Shown one piece after another: positions 35,864 through 43,735 of a stretch of DNA of 64,000 nt; position 1 is the stretch's first letter; each line of letters opens with the position of its first letter. This stretch comes from Psychrobacter pacificensis. GTDB taxonomy: Bacteria; Pseudomonadota; Gammaproteobacteria; Pseudomonadales; Moraxellaceae. The stretch spans positions 1-64,000 of the forward strand of contig NZ_FNAL01000014.1 in assembly GCF_900101915.1 (NCBI RefSeq), read 5' to 3'. The translations under genes and the position numbers were made by a program. Under the pieces are notes generated by a model that searched no databases, was not told the DNA's origin, and saw nothing but the letters and a program-made list of their open reading frames with translations.

Positions 35864-36469
35864 ATGAACCAATTTGACAGTAATAATAGCCACCAAGATC
35901 ATAGCGCCACTAATGACGATGACAGCTTGGTAGCACTAGATATTAATGCAGCCGATAGTATCGATGATGAGACGCTTGATACGTTTTATGATCGTAAGTA
36001 TCTATTATCTGTCATGATGGCAACTTTAGATTATATGAACGCGCGCATCAATGAAGGGCTGACACTACCCTACTTTGCAGATATCGGTTCTGAGCTGTGG
36101 CAAGAAAAACCTAAAACCTTGGATATATATATTACAGATGAAATCGAAGGCCAAGCCCTCAATTTAGAGGCACGCGGTAAGGACTATGCGACCAATATTT
36201 TGTCTTATCCAAGTGAGTTGCCTGTCGCCATCATCGGACTAATGCCAACACTGTCTCTTGGTGAGCTTATTATCTGTCATGAGGTCATGGTACGTGAGGC
36301 ACAAGAGCAAGACAAAACCGTGGTGCAGCACATCAGTCATTTACTGATACATGGCGTGCTGCACCTACTGGGTTTTGATCATGAGCTCGGAGAGGCCGAG
36401 CAAGATGAGATGGAGCGCTTTGAGATTGAGATTTTGGCAGGCCTAAACCTACCAAACCCTTATCTTTGA
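35864..36469 (+). CDS. ybeY: Endoribonuclease YbeY
   Basis: A 201-aa metal-dependent RNase for 16S rRNA 3' maturation and ribosome quality control. The zinc motif H-x3-H-x5-H is seen in LIHGVLHLLGFDHE (H163, H167, H173). The arginine and serine segment NILSYPSELP is also typical. The first 35 residues are acidic and Asp/Asn-rich and are not part of the usual fold (E. coli YbeY is 155 aa). The phoH-ybeY order is widely conserved; here the two are split by a repeat and a terminator. The convergent mscS gene ends 11 bp away. Confidence 0.92.
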   Translation: MNQFDSNNSHQDHSATNDDDSLVALDINAADSIDDETLDTFYDRKYLLSVMMATLDYMNARINEGLTLPYFADIGSELWQEKPKTLDIYITDEIEGQALNLEARGKDYATNILSYPSELPVAIIGLMPTLSLGELIICHEVMVREAQEQDKTVVQHISHLLIHGVLHLLGFDHELGEAEQDEMERFEIEILAGLNLPNPYL

Positions 36470-36480
36470 TTCGGTCTCAA

Positions 36481-37356
36481 TCAATCTTTAGTGGTCGGCA
36501 GCTTTTGTGCTTGACCCATTTGATTGATCATTTGATCCAAACCTTTGACATGGATACTGCGCTGCGGGAATGGAATCTCAATATTCTCATCATCCAATGC
36601 GTGTTTGAACTGCTCAAGTAACTGGCACTGCATGGTCCACCAATCAGCATTGGTTGTCCACACGTTCAATGTCAAATCAACTGAATTGTCACCAAGATTG
36701 GTCACTCGTACAATAGGCTCAGGATCGGTGAAAGACAACGGGTTATTTCTGGCGAGGCTCAGCATCAGATCTTTGGCCGTTTTGATATCTGCATCATAGC
36801 CAATGCCCACGGTGATATCGACGCGGCGATTGGGTAGTGCTGTATAGTTGACCACCGCTGAGGTTGTGATGTCGCTGTTAGGAATAATGATGTCATGATT
36901 GTTAATGGTCGTTAGATGCGTGTTGACCAAGGTAATCTCGGTCACTGTACCCGTATAGCTGCTGATCTGCACATAATCACCGCGTACAAATGGGCGAAAA
37001 GTCACGATCATAATGCCAGCGGCAAAATTTGATAATTGATCCTTTAGTGACAAACCAACTGCAACCGCGGCACCGCCCAAGATAGCAACGACCGAGGTGG
37101 TCTGTACGCCAACTTTGCTAAGTGCGGCTAAGACTACGACAACCAATAGCACGCCATACAACAGACGGCTTAAAAAGCCAGAGACTGTTTCATCTAAATG
37201 ACTACGCGCCATGAGACGGCCAAAAAAGTCGACGGCTTTTTTGGCAAGCCAGCGCCCAACGATAAATATAAGTATTGCCAAAGCCACCTTGATGACTATC
37301 TCTAATGCATTGCTGGTGAGCGTTGCAACATCTACTGTAAAACCTAAAAATTCCAT
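36481..37356 (-). CDS. mscS: Small-conductance mechanosensitive channel, MscS family
   Basis: A 291-aa inner-membrane channel that opens under hypo-osmotic stress. Three membrane segments are predicted (about 18-40, 62-85, and the pore helix). The pore-lining stretch AILGGAAVAVGLSLKDQLSNFAAG has the Gly/Ala pattern of TM3, followed by the MscS beta domain FRPFVRGDYVQISSYTGTVTEI and PNSDITTSAVVNYT. Length is close to E. coli MscS (286 aa). The C-terminal 20 residues are Gln/Lys-rich. A doubled GATTAATC box lies upstream. Confidence 0.93.
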   Translation of the reverse strand: MEFLGFTVDVATLTSNALEIVIKVALAILIFIVGRWLAKKAVDFFGRLMARSHLDETVSGFLSRLLYGVLLVVVVLAALSKVGVQTTSVVAILGGAAVAVGLSLKDQLSNFAAGIMIVTFRPFVRGDYVQISSYTGTVTEITLVNTHLTTINNHDIIIPNSDITTSAVVNYTALPNRRVDITVGIGYDADIKTAKDLMLSLARNNPLSFTDPEPIVRVTNLGDNSVDLTLNVWTTNADWWTMQCQLLEQFKHALDDENIEIPFPQRSIHVKGLDQMINQMGQAQKLPTTKD

Positions 37357-37399
37357 ACTAACTCTTTACTCGATAGCGGTGTGTTATAAATTTGGGTGT

Positions 37400-37431
37400 C
37401 GATTAATCTTAATTGCCGATTAATCTTAATT
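37400..37431. repeat. Tandem 15-bp direct repeat upstream of mscS
   Basis: CGATTAATCTTAATT occurs twice with a 17-bp period, 44 to 75 bp before the mscS start codon. Each copy has the perfect palindrome GATTAATC. It may be a regulatory site or a slippage product. Confidence 0.65.
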
Positions 37432-37532
37432 ATTGTCGTCAAATATTATGACGTATTCGTTGATATTCTATGTTTATTTATCGTGTCACTGATTTTTTAT
37501 CGCTTTAGTTTTGTAGTTTTCGTTTTGTGGCG

Positions 37533-38420
37533 TTAGTAGGTGACATTCACTTCGTCGCTATAGCGATAAGTACGTATCAGTCGTAACTCGACAATATCAC
37601 TCATCTCTTTGGTAAATTGTCCAAAAGGTGCTGCTTGTCGTACTGACTGTTTTGCGGCCTCATCCAGTATCGTCGAATTTGAGCTTTCTAGCAGACGAAT
37701 GGCTTTGATATTGCCATTATTACTAATGATGACCATGAGCCGCACTTCACCCGTAATGCCTTGCGCCCGTGCTTGCACAGGATAATGCAGATTGCCGACA
37801 CGCTCGACATGCTCACGGAAGGTATTGATATAGTCAGCTGCTGCCCCGCGCGTGGTCGAGTTACTATCCATAGTGACCACTTTGGATTTGGTCGCATAGA
37901 CTTGCTGACGTTGAGACAATTGCGCTTCTAAAGTAGCGATTTGCTTACGCAGACGCGCTTCTTGTGCCATGATGTCATCTTGTGCTTGTTTGCTATCATT
38001 ATCCGACTCTACGCTCGCCTGACGCCAGCTTAGCGTGGTGCGCAGATAGCTCTCTTGGTAGCGCTGCTGTCGCACTTGGCGCTGTAGATTGATGACGTCT
38101 TGTGTCTCACTCATTTGCTCAGCAGACAATGGACTCACTTGGTCATTCTCTTGTCTTAGTCGCTCCTCTATGGTACCGCCGCCTTCTTGTGAGGCGTTGG
38201 CAATAAAATGCGCGTCTTCGTTTGGCTGCATATTATCGGTGAGCACCTTTGCCACATCCTGCATCATAGCAGCCGGGTCTTTACCCATCGAAAAGCTGAT
38301 GCCAAAAATAATCAATACGTGTATGGCGACCGCAATGACAATCGCTACAGGTAAGCTCACATCACGCTTGGGAGGCTGCGCCGAAAAATGGTAGCTCTGT
38401 GAGTCTTTGATATAGGCCAC
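37533..38420 (-). CDS. TonB-family energy-transducer-like protein
   Basis: A 295-aa protein with a cytoplasmic N-terminus, one membrane anchor at about 21-44 (LPVAIVIAVAIHVLIIFGIS), a long Gln/Glu/Arg-rich helical region likely forming a coiled coil (about 75-190), and a TonB C-terminal domain (LHYPVQARAQGITGEVRLMV, then LLESSNSTILDEAAKQSV and APF). TonB proteins pass energy from ExbB-ExbD to outer-membrane receptors. The usual Pro-rich spanning region is absent and replaced by the coiled coil, more like TolA. No exbBD or receptor gene is nearby, so the partner is unknown. Confidence 0.82.
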   Translation of the reverse strand: MAYIKDSQSYHFSAQPPKRDVSLPVAIVIAVAIHVLIIFGISFSMGKDPAAMMQDVAKVLTDNMQPNEDAHFIANASQEGGGTIEERLRQENDQVSPLSAEQMSETQDVINLQRQVRQQRYQESYLRTTLSWRQASVESDNDSKQAQDDIMAQEARLRKQIATLEAQLSQRQQVYATKSKVVTMDSNSTTRGAAADYINTFREHVERVGNLHYPVQARAQGITGEVRLMVIISNNGNIKAIRLLESSNSTILDEAAKQSVRQAAPFGQFTKEMSDIVELRLIRTYRYSDEVNVTY

Positions 38421-38752
38421 AATGGGTCTCAGCTGATAGGTAAGGCGTATGGTTTATGAATGAGCATGTAGTGATATGCACGATATATGTCGGCGCTATC
38501 ATAACATGACATAAAACTATGTCGCTAGCCCAACCGATAGTGTCGAGAGATGGCGCTAATCAGTCAGTGTTTACAACCTTTCATCTACTTAAAACAAATC
38601 CCTATCACTAAAAATGTTATAAAACAGGTATCGTCTTTATAATATCAAATGAATTATCATAAAACGCATGTGTCCATTTTGAAGCCACGGTATTTGTTAT
38701 ATACTGTTTTAAAACGCTGGTGCTAAGCCCTATAATTATAAGGATAATAAGT
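38421..38752. other. Intergenic region between divergent tonB-like gene and hypothetical gene
   Basis: This 332-bp stretch is AT-rich. I see a candidate promoter for the plus-strand gene at 38678-38705 and nothing else I can support. Confidence 0.5.
38678..38705 (+). promoter_or_regulatory. Candidate sigma-70 promoter of the hypothetical gene at 38753
   Basis: TTTGAA (38678-38683) and TATACT (38700-38705) are 16 bases apart, about 48 bp before the predicted TTG start. The -10 box is good; the -35 box is only partial. Confidence 0.35.
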
Positions 38753-39532
38753 TTGAGCGACTTTGATAACGTGAATAATTCAGACAGTTTTGACGAGTTC
38801 TTTGAGAACATCGGCTATCGTTTTGACGAATCACTTGATAGTGGTTGGGAGCGTATCGCTCAATCGGTTAAAGACATCTATCATAAAACGACAGACAAAC
38901 TCGAAGATGAGATATCCCTACCAGTCGCACAAAAATACGTCAACGAGGCGCTACAAAGCTTTGTGACGGATAATGTAAAAGCCATACTAGAGCTGCGCGT
39001 TGAAATGCATGATGACTGGTTTCGCTTATACTGTACGGTTGATGCTGGCGGTATTTACGCCGAAGTGGCCAGTAACTTTAGTTTGATACATGTGCAGCTC
39101 GATCGTAATGTTCAACGTTTTGTGTTTGGTCAGCAGACGTATACCGATATATTAAATCTACGCTGCGAGTCTTTTGTTAAGCGCCAAGGGATCAAGCTTG
39201 CTATTTGGTTTTATCATAGCGTCCTCAAAAAAGACCCATTGGGCTTTATTCTCTCCTACGTCAATATTGCTCGCCCAAAAGATGAAGTGATTTACCTCGA
39301 TATTAACCGCTGGCTAAAAAACAACAAAAAGATCATGAGTACGTTGTATAAAGTACAGGTCAACTATGGAAAGCTTGAAGAAGAGCAAATGGTTTTGAAG
39401 GCGCAGATTAACTATCGTGACTTATTGGCCTCAAGCAATAACGAAGATATCATTAGCGACGATGATGAGCCGCAATTGATGCAAGGCCCTATCAACCCTG
39501 TAGACGATGCCACCGAACCCAGCCAAGAATAA
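38753..39532 (+). CDS. Unknown acidic cytoplasmic protein (259 aa)
   Basis: I do not recognise this protein. It has no signal peptide and no membrane segment. The first 40 residues are acidic (SDFDNVNNSDSFDEFFENIGYRF cut short here), the middle (about 85-200) has a mixed alpha/beta pattern with many aromatic residues (WFRLYCTVDAGGIYAEV, FVFGQQTYTDILNLRCESF, KLAIWFYHSVLKKDPLGF), and the last 35 residues are Asp/Glu/Pro-rich. The start is a TTG at 38753 with AAGGA eight bases upstream; an upstream GTG at 38720 gives 11 more hydrophobic residues without a ribosome site. The gene stands alone with its own candidate promoter and terminator. It is probably a lineage-specific conserved protein. Confidence 0.75.
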   Translation: MSDFDNVNNSDSFDEFFENIGYRFDESLDSGWERIAQSVKDIYHKTTDKLEDEISLPVAQKYVNEALQSFVTDNVKAILELRVEMHDDWFRLYCTVDAGGIYAEVASNFSLIHVQLDRNVQRFVFGQQTYTDILNLRCESFVKRQGIKLAIWFYHSVLKKDPLGFILSYVNIARPKDEVIYLDINRWLKNNKKIMSTLYKVQVNYGKLEEEQMVLKAQINYRDLLASSNNEDIISDDDEPQLMQGPINPVDDATEPSQE

Positions 39533-39553
39533 CGATCCATAAACGATGTCTCC

Positions 39554-39605
39554 AAAAAAACGCTACATCTCACAGGTTGTTAGCCTGATAGATGCAGCGT
39601 TTTTT
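39554..39605. terminator. Rho-independent terminator between convergent genes
   Basis: AAAAAAACGCTACATCT...ACAGG and CCTG...AGATGCAGCGTTTTTT pair around a TTGTTAG loop, with an A-run before and a T-run behind. It can serve both the hypothetical gene (plus) and fpr (minus). Confidence 0.85.
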
Positions 39606-39632
39606 ATTAAATAAGACAATCGTTAGCTGCCC

Positions 39633-40448
39633 CTACCAATAGTTCTCAACAGCGATATTACCCTCACCGCGTCGATTCATCACCAATCCTAGTGTCTTCA
39701 ACGCCTCTTTGGTATCATCCACCATATCTGGGTTACCACATAGCATGACATGCGTCGTATCGACATCCAAATCGATACCCGCACGCGCTTGCAACTTGCC
39801 TTCTAATAACAGCTTTGGCAGACGCTCTGATAACGCGCCGTCGACAGTCTCTCGGGTGACGATAGGAATGAAAATCAGCTTTGCAGGATTATCAACCAGC
39901 GAGCCAAAATCGTCTTGCAAGCGCTCGATTTGCTCAACGTACGCAAGCTCATCCGTCGAGCGTGCGCTATAGGCTAGCACGATACGCTCGTAATCTTCCC
40001 ATGTCTTTAGGTCTTGTAGCATCGACAAAAACGGTGCAAGACCAGTCCCTGTCGCGAGCAGCCACAAATCCTTTGGCAATGGTTTTTGATAACGCGCTAA
40101 CGTTAAGAATCCAAATGGCATGGTATTAAGCAGTAACTCATCGCCCACTTGTAGATGTTGCAGCTGTGAGGTAAAGGCACCATCAGGAATCACAATAGAG
40201 AAAAACTCTAGCACCTCATCGAATGGCGAAGACACAATCGAATACGCTCGAAAGATATCTTCATTCAATGCTTCATCACTTGCCTCAACCTGTTGGTAAT
40301 ATTTTAATTGACTCGGATTGACACCCAAGCGCACAAACTGTCCGGCAGTAAACTTAAAACTATCAGGACGGCTGACGGTAAAGCTAAATAAATTTGGCGT
40401 CCATGTGGTTTTGCTGAGCACCGTTACCGTTTGAATATTATCACTCAT
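39633..40448 (-). CDS. fpr: Ferredoxin/flavodoxin-NADP(+) reductase
   Basis: A 271-aa FAD enzyme moving electrons between NADPH and ferredoxin or flavodoxin. It shows the FAD-binding RAYSIVSSP motif, the NADP-binding LLATGTGLAPFLSML, the AYSARSTDELAY segment, MLCGNPDMVDDTKEAL, and the C-terminal NIAVENYW with a terminal tryptophan, like bacterial (subclass I/II) Fpr. A short insert (SQLKYYQQVEASDEALNEDI) near residue 50 is longer than in E. coli Fpr (248 aa). It ends near the shared terminator. Confidence 0.93.
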   Translation of the reverse strand: MSDNIQTVTVLSKTTWTPNLFSFTVSRPDSFKFTAGQFVRLGVNPSQLKYYQQVEASDEALNEDIFRAYSIVSSPFDEVLEFFSIVIPDGAFTSQLQHLQVGDELLLNTMPFGFLTLARYQKPLPKDLWLLATGTGLAPFLSMLQDLKTWEDYERIVLAYSARSTDELAYVEQIERLQDDFGSLVDNPAKLIFIPIVTRETVDGALSERLPKLLLEGKLQARAGIDLDVDTTHVMLCGNPDMVDDTKEALKTLGLVMNRRGEGNIAVENYW

Positions 40449-40518
40449 AACTGTTCATCACTCATATTTTATTAAATGGTATTTTTATAAGATAAGTTTG
40501 CCAAATACAAAAATTAAG

Positions 40519-40560
40519 CAAAAAAAGATGCGCCAAGCTTATCATAAAGCAGGCGCATCT
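40519..40560 (-). terminator. Rho-independent terminator of the nuo operon
   Basis: On the minus strand AGATGCGCC, a 17-base loop and GGCGCATCT form a perfect 9-bp GC-rich stem followed by seven Ts. It lies 66 bp behind the nuoN stop and ends the 13-gene nuo transcript before fpr. Confidence 0.9.
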
Positions 40561-40625
40561 TGGTTTTTTAACCGTAACAACAGATAAGCAACAAATGGCT
40601 TATCTTATCGCATAAATCATTGAAT

Positions 40626-42104
40626 CTACCAAATACGAGCCAAGCTTGCCCATTCGATCATACTATTTGGCAAAATACCAAAGAACAGGATAATTGCCGT
40701 CACCGCAATAACCATAATACCGCCGGTACGAATACCCCATTGTCCGGACACGTCAAACTCGATGAACTGCTTAGGACGCTTGAACAGTGTGAGTAACACG
40801 CGCAAGTAGTAGAATAGACCAATCGCACTACCTAGGATAATCATCGCAGCTAAGAACCAGTTGGTTCCTTGTACAGCAGCCAATATCGCAAATAGCTTGG
40901 TGATAAAGCCGGCGGTCAATGGAATACCAGCCAGCGACAGCATCATGATTGTCATCACTGCCGTCAATACTGGACGACGCCAGAATAGCCCTTGATAATG
41001 TGTCAGCTCATCGGCCTCACCAGATAGGCGATATGGACTCGACATCAATGTCACCACACCAAAGGCACCGATAGACGTAAAGGCATACACCGCCATATAC
41101 ATACTAGAAATGCTATCAGCAGCAGCGCCAATACTAACGATGACGATCATCACATAACCCATATGGGCAATGGATGAATAACCCAATAGACGTTTGAGGC
41201 TGGTCTGACGCACAGCCAACAAGTTACCTACCAAGATAGACAAGGTTGCCATCACCATTAATAACATTTGCACCGATGGCAATGCCAATAAAGAGGTATC
41301 GATTAAGAATCGAACCGCCAGCGCCATCATGGCAACTTTTGAGACAGACGCCAAAAAGGTCGCAATAGGGACAGGCGCGCCTTCATAAACATCTGGCGTC
41401 CACATATGAAAGGGCGCTGCAGAAAGCTTAAAGGCGATACCAAACATCATCATCGCCGCACCCAATATCAACAGTGGCGATTCAAAAATATTGCCCAATA
41501 CCATGCTGATTGGCTTAAATGCCAACGAGCCTACTTCTGCATAGATAAAGGCCATACCCATGAGTAAAGTCGCTGACGCTGTCGCCGACAATACTAGATA
41601 TTTTAGTCCTGACTCAAGCGAGCGGTTACGCATATAAGTATAAGCGAGCAAACCATATAAAGGCACTGACAGCATCTCAAGACTCATAAAGAATGATGCC
41701 ATATGCTGCGCGCTTACCATGAGTAATGCACCAATGGTCGACAGCAGCATGAGCAAGTATAGCTCTTCTTTATTGTCTTTTAGATCGGCCAAGTACGCAT
41801 ACGATAGCGTACAACACGCCAAGGCACAAACTAGAACTATCACCATATTGAACTGAGCAAAGTTATCAATCACAAATAACTGCTCAGCATTTGGCGCAAT
41901 AGCACCGCTTTCAATAAAGCCCGTCATTTGCCCAAGTAACGTAACCAGAGCAATATTCAAACCGACTACGGTGATTGTACCAGTGACCATATGCGAGCGC
42001 TTGATAGTGATGGCAATCATCACCACGAGTACCGTAATCACTACGGCGATAATCGGCGCGTAAGGCACAAGCCCTATCAAATCATTCATTGTAATCTCAT
42101 TCAT
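40626..42104 (-). CDS. nuoN: NADH-quinone oxidoreductase subunit N
   Basis: A 492-aa antiporter-like membrane subunit of complex I with 14 predicted membrane segments. Typical are LEMLSVPLYGLLAYTYMRN, KYLVLSATASATLLMGMAF (with the conserved lysine), FKLSAAPFHMWTPDVYEGAP and KRLLGYSSIAHMGYVM. It works as one of the proton pumps. It is the last gene of the operon, three bases behind nuoM. A GGAGG ribosome site lies 11 bases before the ATG at 42104, and the N-terminus aligns with E. coli NuoN. Confidence 0.96.
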   Translation of the reverse strand: MNEITMNDLIGLVPYAPIIAVVITVLVVMIAITIKRSHMVTGTITVVGLNIALVTLLGQMTGFIESGAIAPNAEQLFVIDNFAQFNMVIVLVCALACCTLSYAYLADLKDNKEELYLLMLLSTIGALLMVSAQHMASFFMSLEMLSVPLYGLLAYTYMRNRSLESGLKYLVLSATASATLLMGMAFIYAEVGSLAFKPISMVLGNIFESPLLILGAAMMMFGIAFKLSAAPFHMWTPDVYEGAPVPIATFLASVSKVAMMALAVRFLIDTSLLALPSVQMLLMVMATLSILVGNLLAVRQTSLKRLLGYSSIAHMGYVMIVIVSIGAAADSISSMYMAVYAFTSIGAFGVVTLMSSPYRLSGEADELTHYQGLFWRRPVLTAVMTIMMLSLAGIPLTAGFITKLFAILAAVQGTNWFLAAMIILGSAIGLFYYLRVLLTLFKRPKQFIEFDVSGQWGIRTGGIMVIAVTAIILFFGILPNSMIEWASLARIW

Positions 42105-42107
42105 GAC

Positions 42108-43733
42108 TTAACGTGCCTCCATTACATCAAGCAGTTGCGACGCATCTACCTGTGTCACTTGACTGTATATATATGCATTGTTGATCCACTGCATCGCGTG
42201 ACTTGAGGTATCAAGGAACGGCTGTGGATATAATCCGAGCCAGACCAAACCAGCCGCTAACATCAATAGTAATGACAGCTCGCGCTTGCCCAAATCTTTT
42301 AATCTACGTGCAGGCAAACCATGTGACTTAGTCTCTCGCTCTGCCAATGCAGCGATGTTGTTTTCACCAAATAACGCGCGATGAATCAAAATAAGCGAGT
42401 ATAGACCTGCAAGCACCAAGCTGAATGTCGCAAATACCACAAACACAGGATACTGAGCAAATGAGCCAAATAAAATCATGAACTCGCCAATGAAGTTACC
42501 TGTACCTGGAATACCAAGCAACGCCGCACAGAAGAACATCAATATCGGTGCATAGTAACGGAACTGTCCCCACATACCACCCATCAAGGTCAAATCACGT
42601 GTATGCAGACGCTCATATAGCTGCCCTGCCATGATAAATAGTGCGGCTGAGCTCAAGCCATGAGCAAGCATCTGAATCATCAGACCTTGTAAGCTGAGCA
42701 ATGTTCCAGCATAGATTGCTAATACCACAAAGCCCATATGCGAGATACTGGTATACGCTAGCAAACGCTTCATGTCGGTCTGCATAAACGCGAGCCACGC
42801 CCCATAAAAGATACCAATCGTCCCCAAGGTAATGGCAATCGGTGCAAACTCTTGTGACGCTACTGGAAATAGCGGCAACACAAAACGAATCAAACCATAG
42901 GCGGCAGTCTTAATGAGCACACCTGCCAAATCCACCGAACCTGCCGTTGGTGCCTGCGCATGCGCATCTGGCAACCAGCCATGAAAAGGTACAATAGGCA
43001 ACTTCACCGCAAAACCAATGAAGAAGCACAGCATGATGGGATATTCCCAGCCGCCAAGTGACGTACCAAGCAAGTCATTATAGTTAAAGCTGACCACCCC
43101 AGTTTGGGCATAGCTGATAATGACCAATACCAAAATACCGATGAGCATGATAAGCCCAGACGCTTGGGTATAGATAAAGAATTTGGTTGCGGCATATTCT
43201 TTGGTTTTGCCAACCACATCATGACCCCAAAGCGCGATCAAGAAATAGATAGGAACCAGCATCATCTCCCAAAAGAAGAAGAATAAGAACAGATCAATCG
43301 CTAAGAAAACCCCGATAACGCCGCCCAAACTCCATAGCAAGTTTAGGTGGAAAAAGCCAACGCGGCGCTGAATCTCATTCCACGAACAGGCAACAGCTGC
43401 CACACCAAGCAAGCCTGTTAAGACTACCATCATCAGTGACAAACCATCTAGCGCCAAGTGAAAGCTAATACCAAAGCTCGGTATCCACGGCACACTAAAT
43501 TCAGCGACCCAAGGCACGGCAGCATCTGGCGCGATGACCTGCTTACTCATACCGCTAAAATCACCCTGCTGCCAAAGTACTAATGACAAAGCAAAGGTCA
43601 ACATCATACCGATCAAGGCAATCCAGCGCGGCAGACGTTTATTAAATCGCTCCACCAACCAGCATAACAATCCTGCAATAAAAGGAATTGCGATTAATGC
43701 TGGCAGCATCCACGTTTGTTGTAACTCCATCAT
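42108..43733 (-). CDS. nuoM: NADH-quinone oxidoreductase subunit M
   Basis: A 541-aa antiporter-like subunit of complex I with 14 predicted membrane segments. FWEMMLVPIYFLIALWGHD, KLPIVPFHGWLPDAHAQAPT, KTAAYGLIRFVLPLFP and KRLLAYTSISHMGFVVLAI carry the conserved Glu, Lys and His of the proton channel. About 30 residues longer than E. coli NuoM (509), at both ends. Start may be either of the two first ATGs. It is two bases behind nuoL. Confidence 0.96.
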   Translation of the reverse strand: MMELQQTWMLPALIAIPFIAGLLCWLVERFNKRLPRWIALIGMMLTFALSLVLWQQGDFSGMSKQVIAPDAAVPWVAEFSVPWIPSFGISFHLALDGLSLMMVVLTGLLGVAAVACSWNEIQRRVGFFHLNLLWSLGGVIGVFLAIDLFLFFFFWEMMLVPIYFLIALWGHDVVGKTKEYAATKFFIYTQASGLIMLIGILVLVIISYAQTGVVSFNYNDLLGTSLGGWEYPIMLCFFIGFAVKLPIVPFHGWLPDAHAQAPTAGSVDLAGVLIKTAAYGLIRFVLPLFPVASQEFAPIAITLGTIGIFYGAWLAFMQTDMKRLLAYTSISHMGFVVLAIYAGTLLSLQGLMIQMLAHGLSSAALFIMAGQLYERLHTRDLTLMGGMWGQFRYYAPILMFFCAALLGIPGTGNFIGEFMILFGSFAQYPVFVVFATFSLVLAGLYSLILIHRALFGENNIAALAERETKSHGLPARRLKDLGKRELSLLLMLAAGLVWLGLYPQPFLDTSSHAMQWINNAYIYSQVTQVDASQLLDVMEAR

Positions 43734-43735
43734 CT

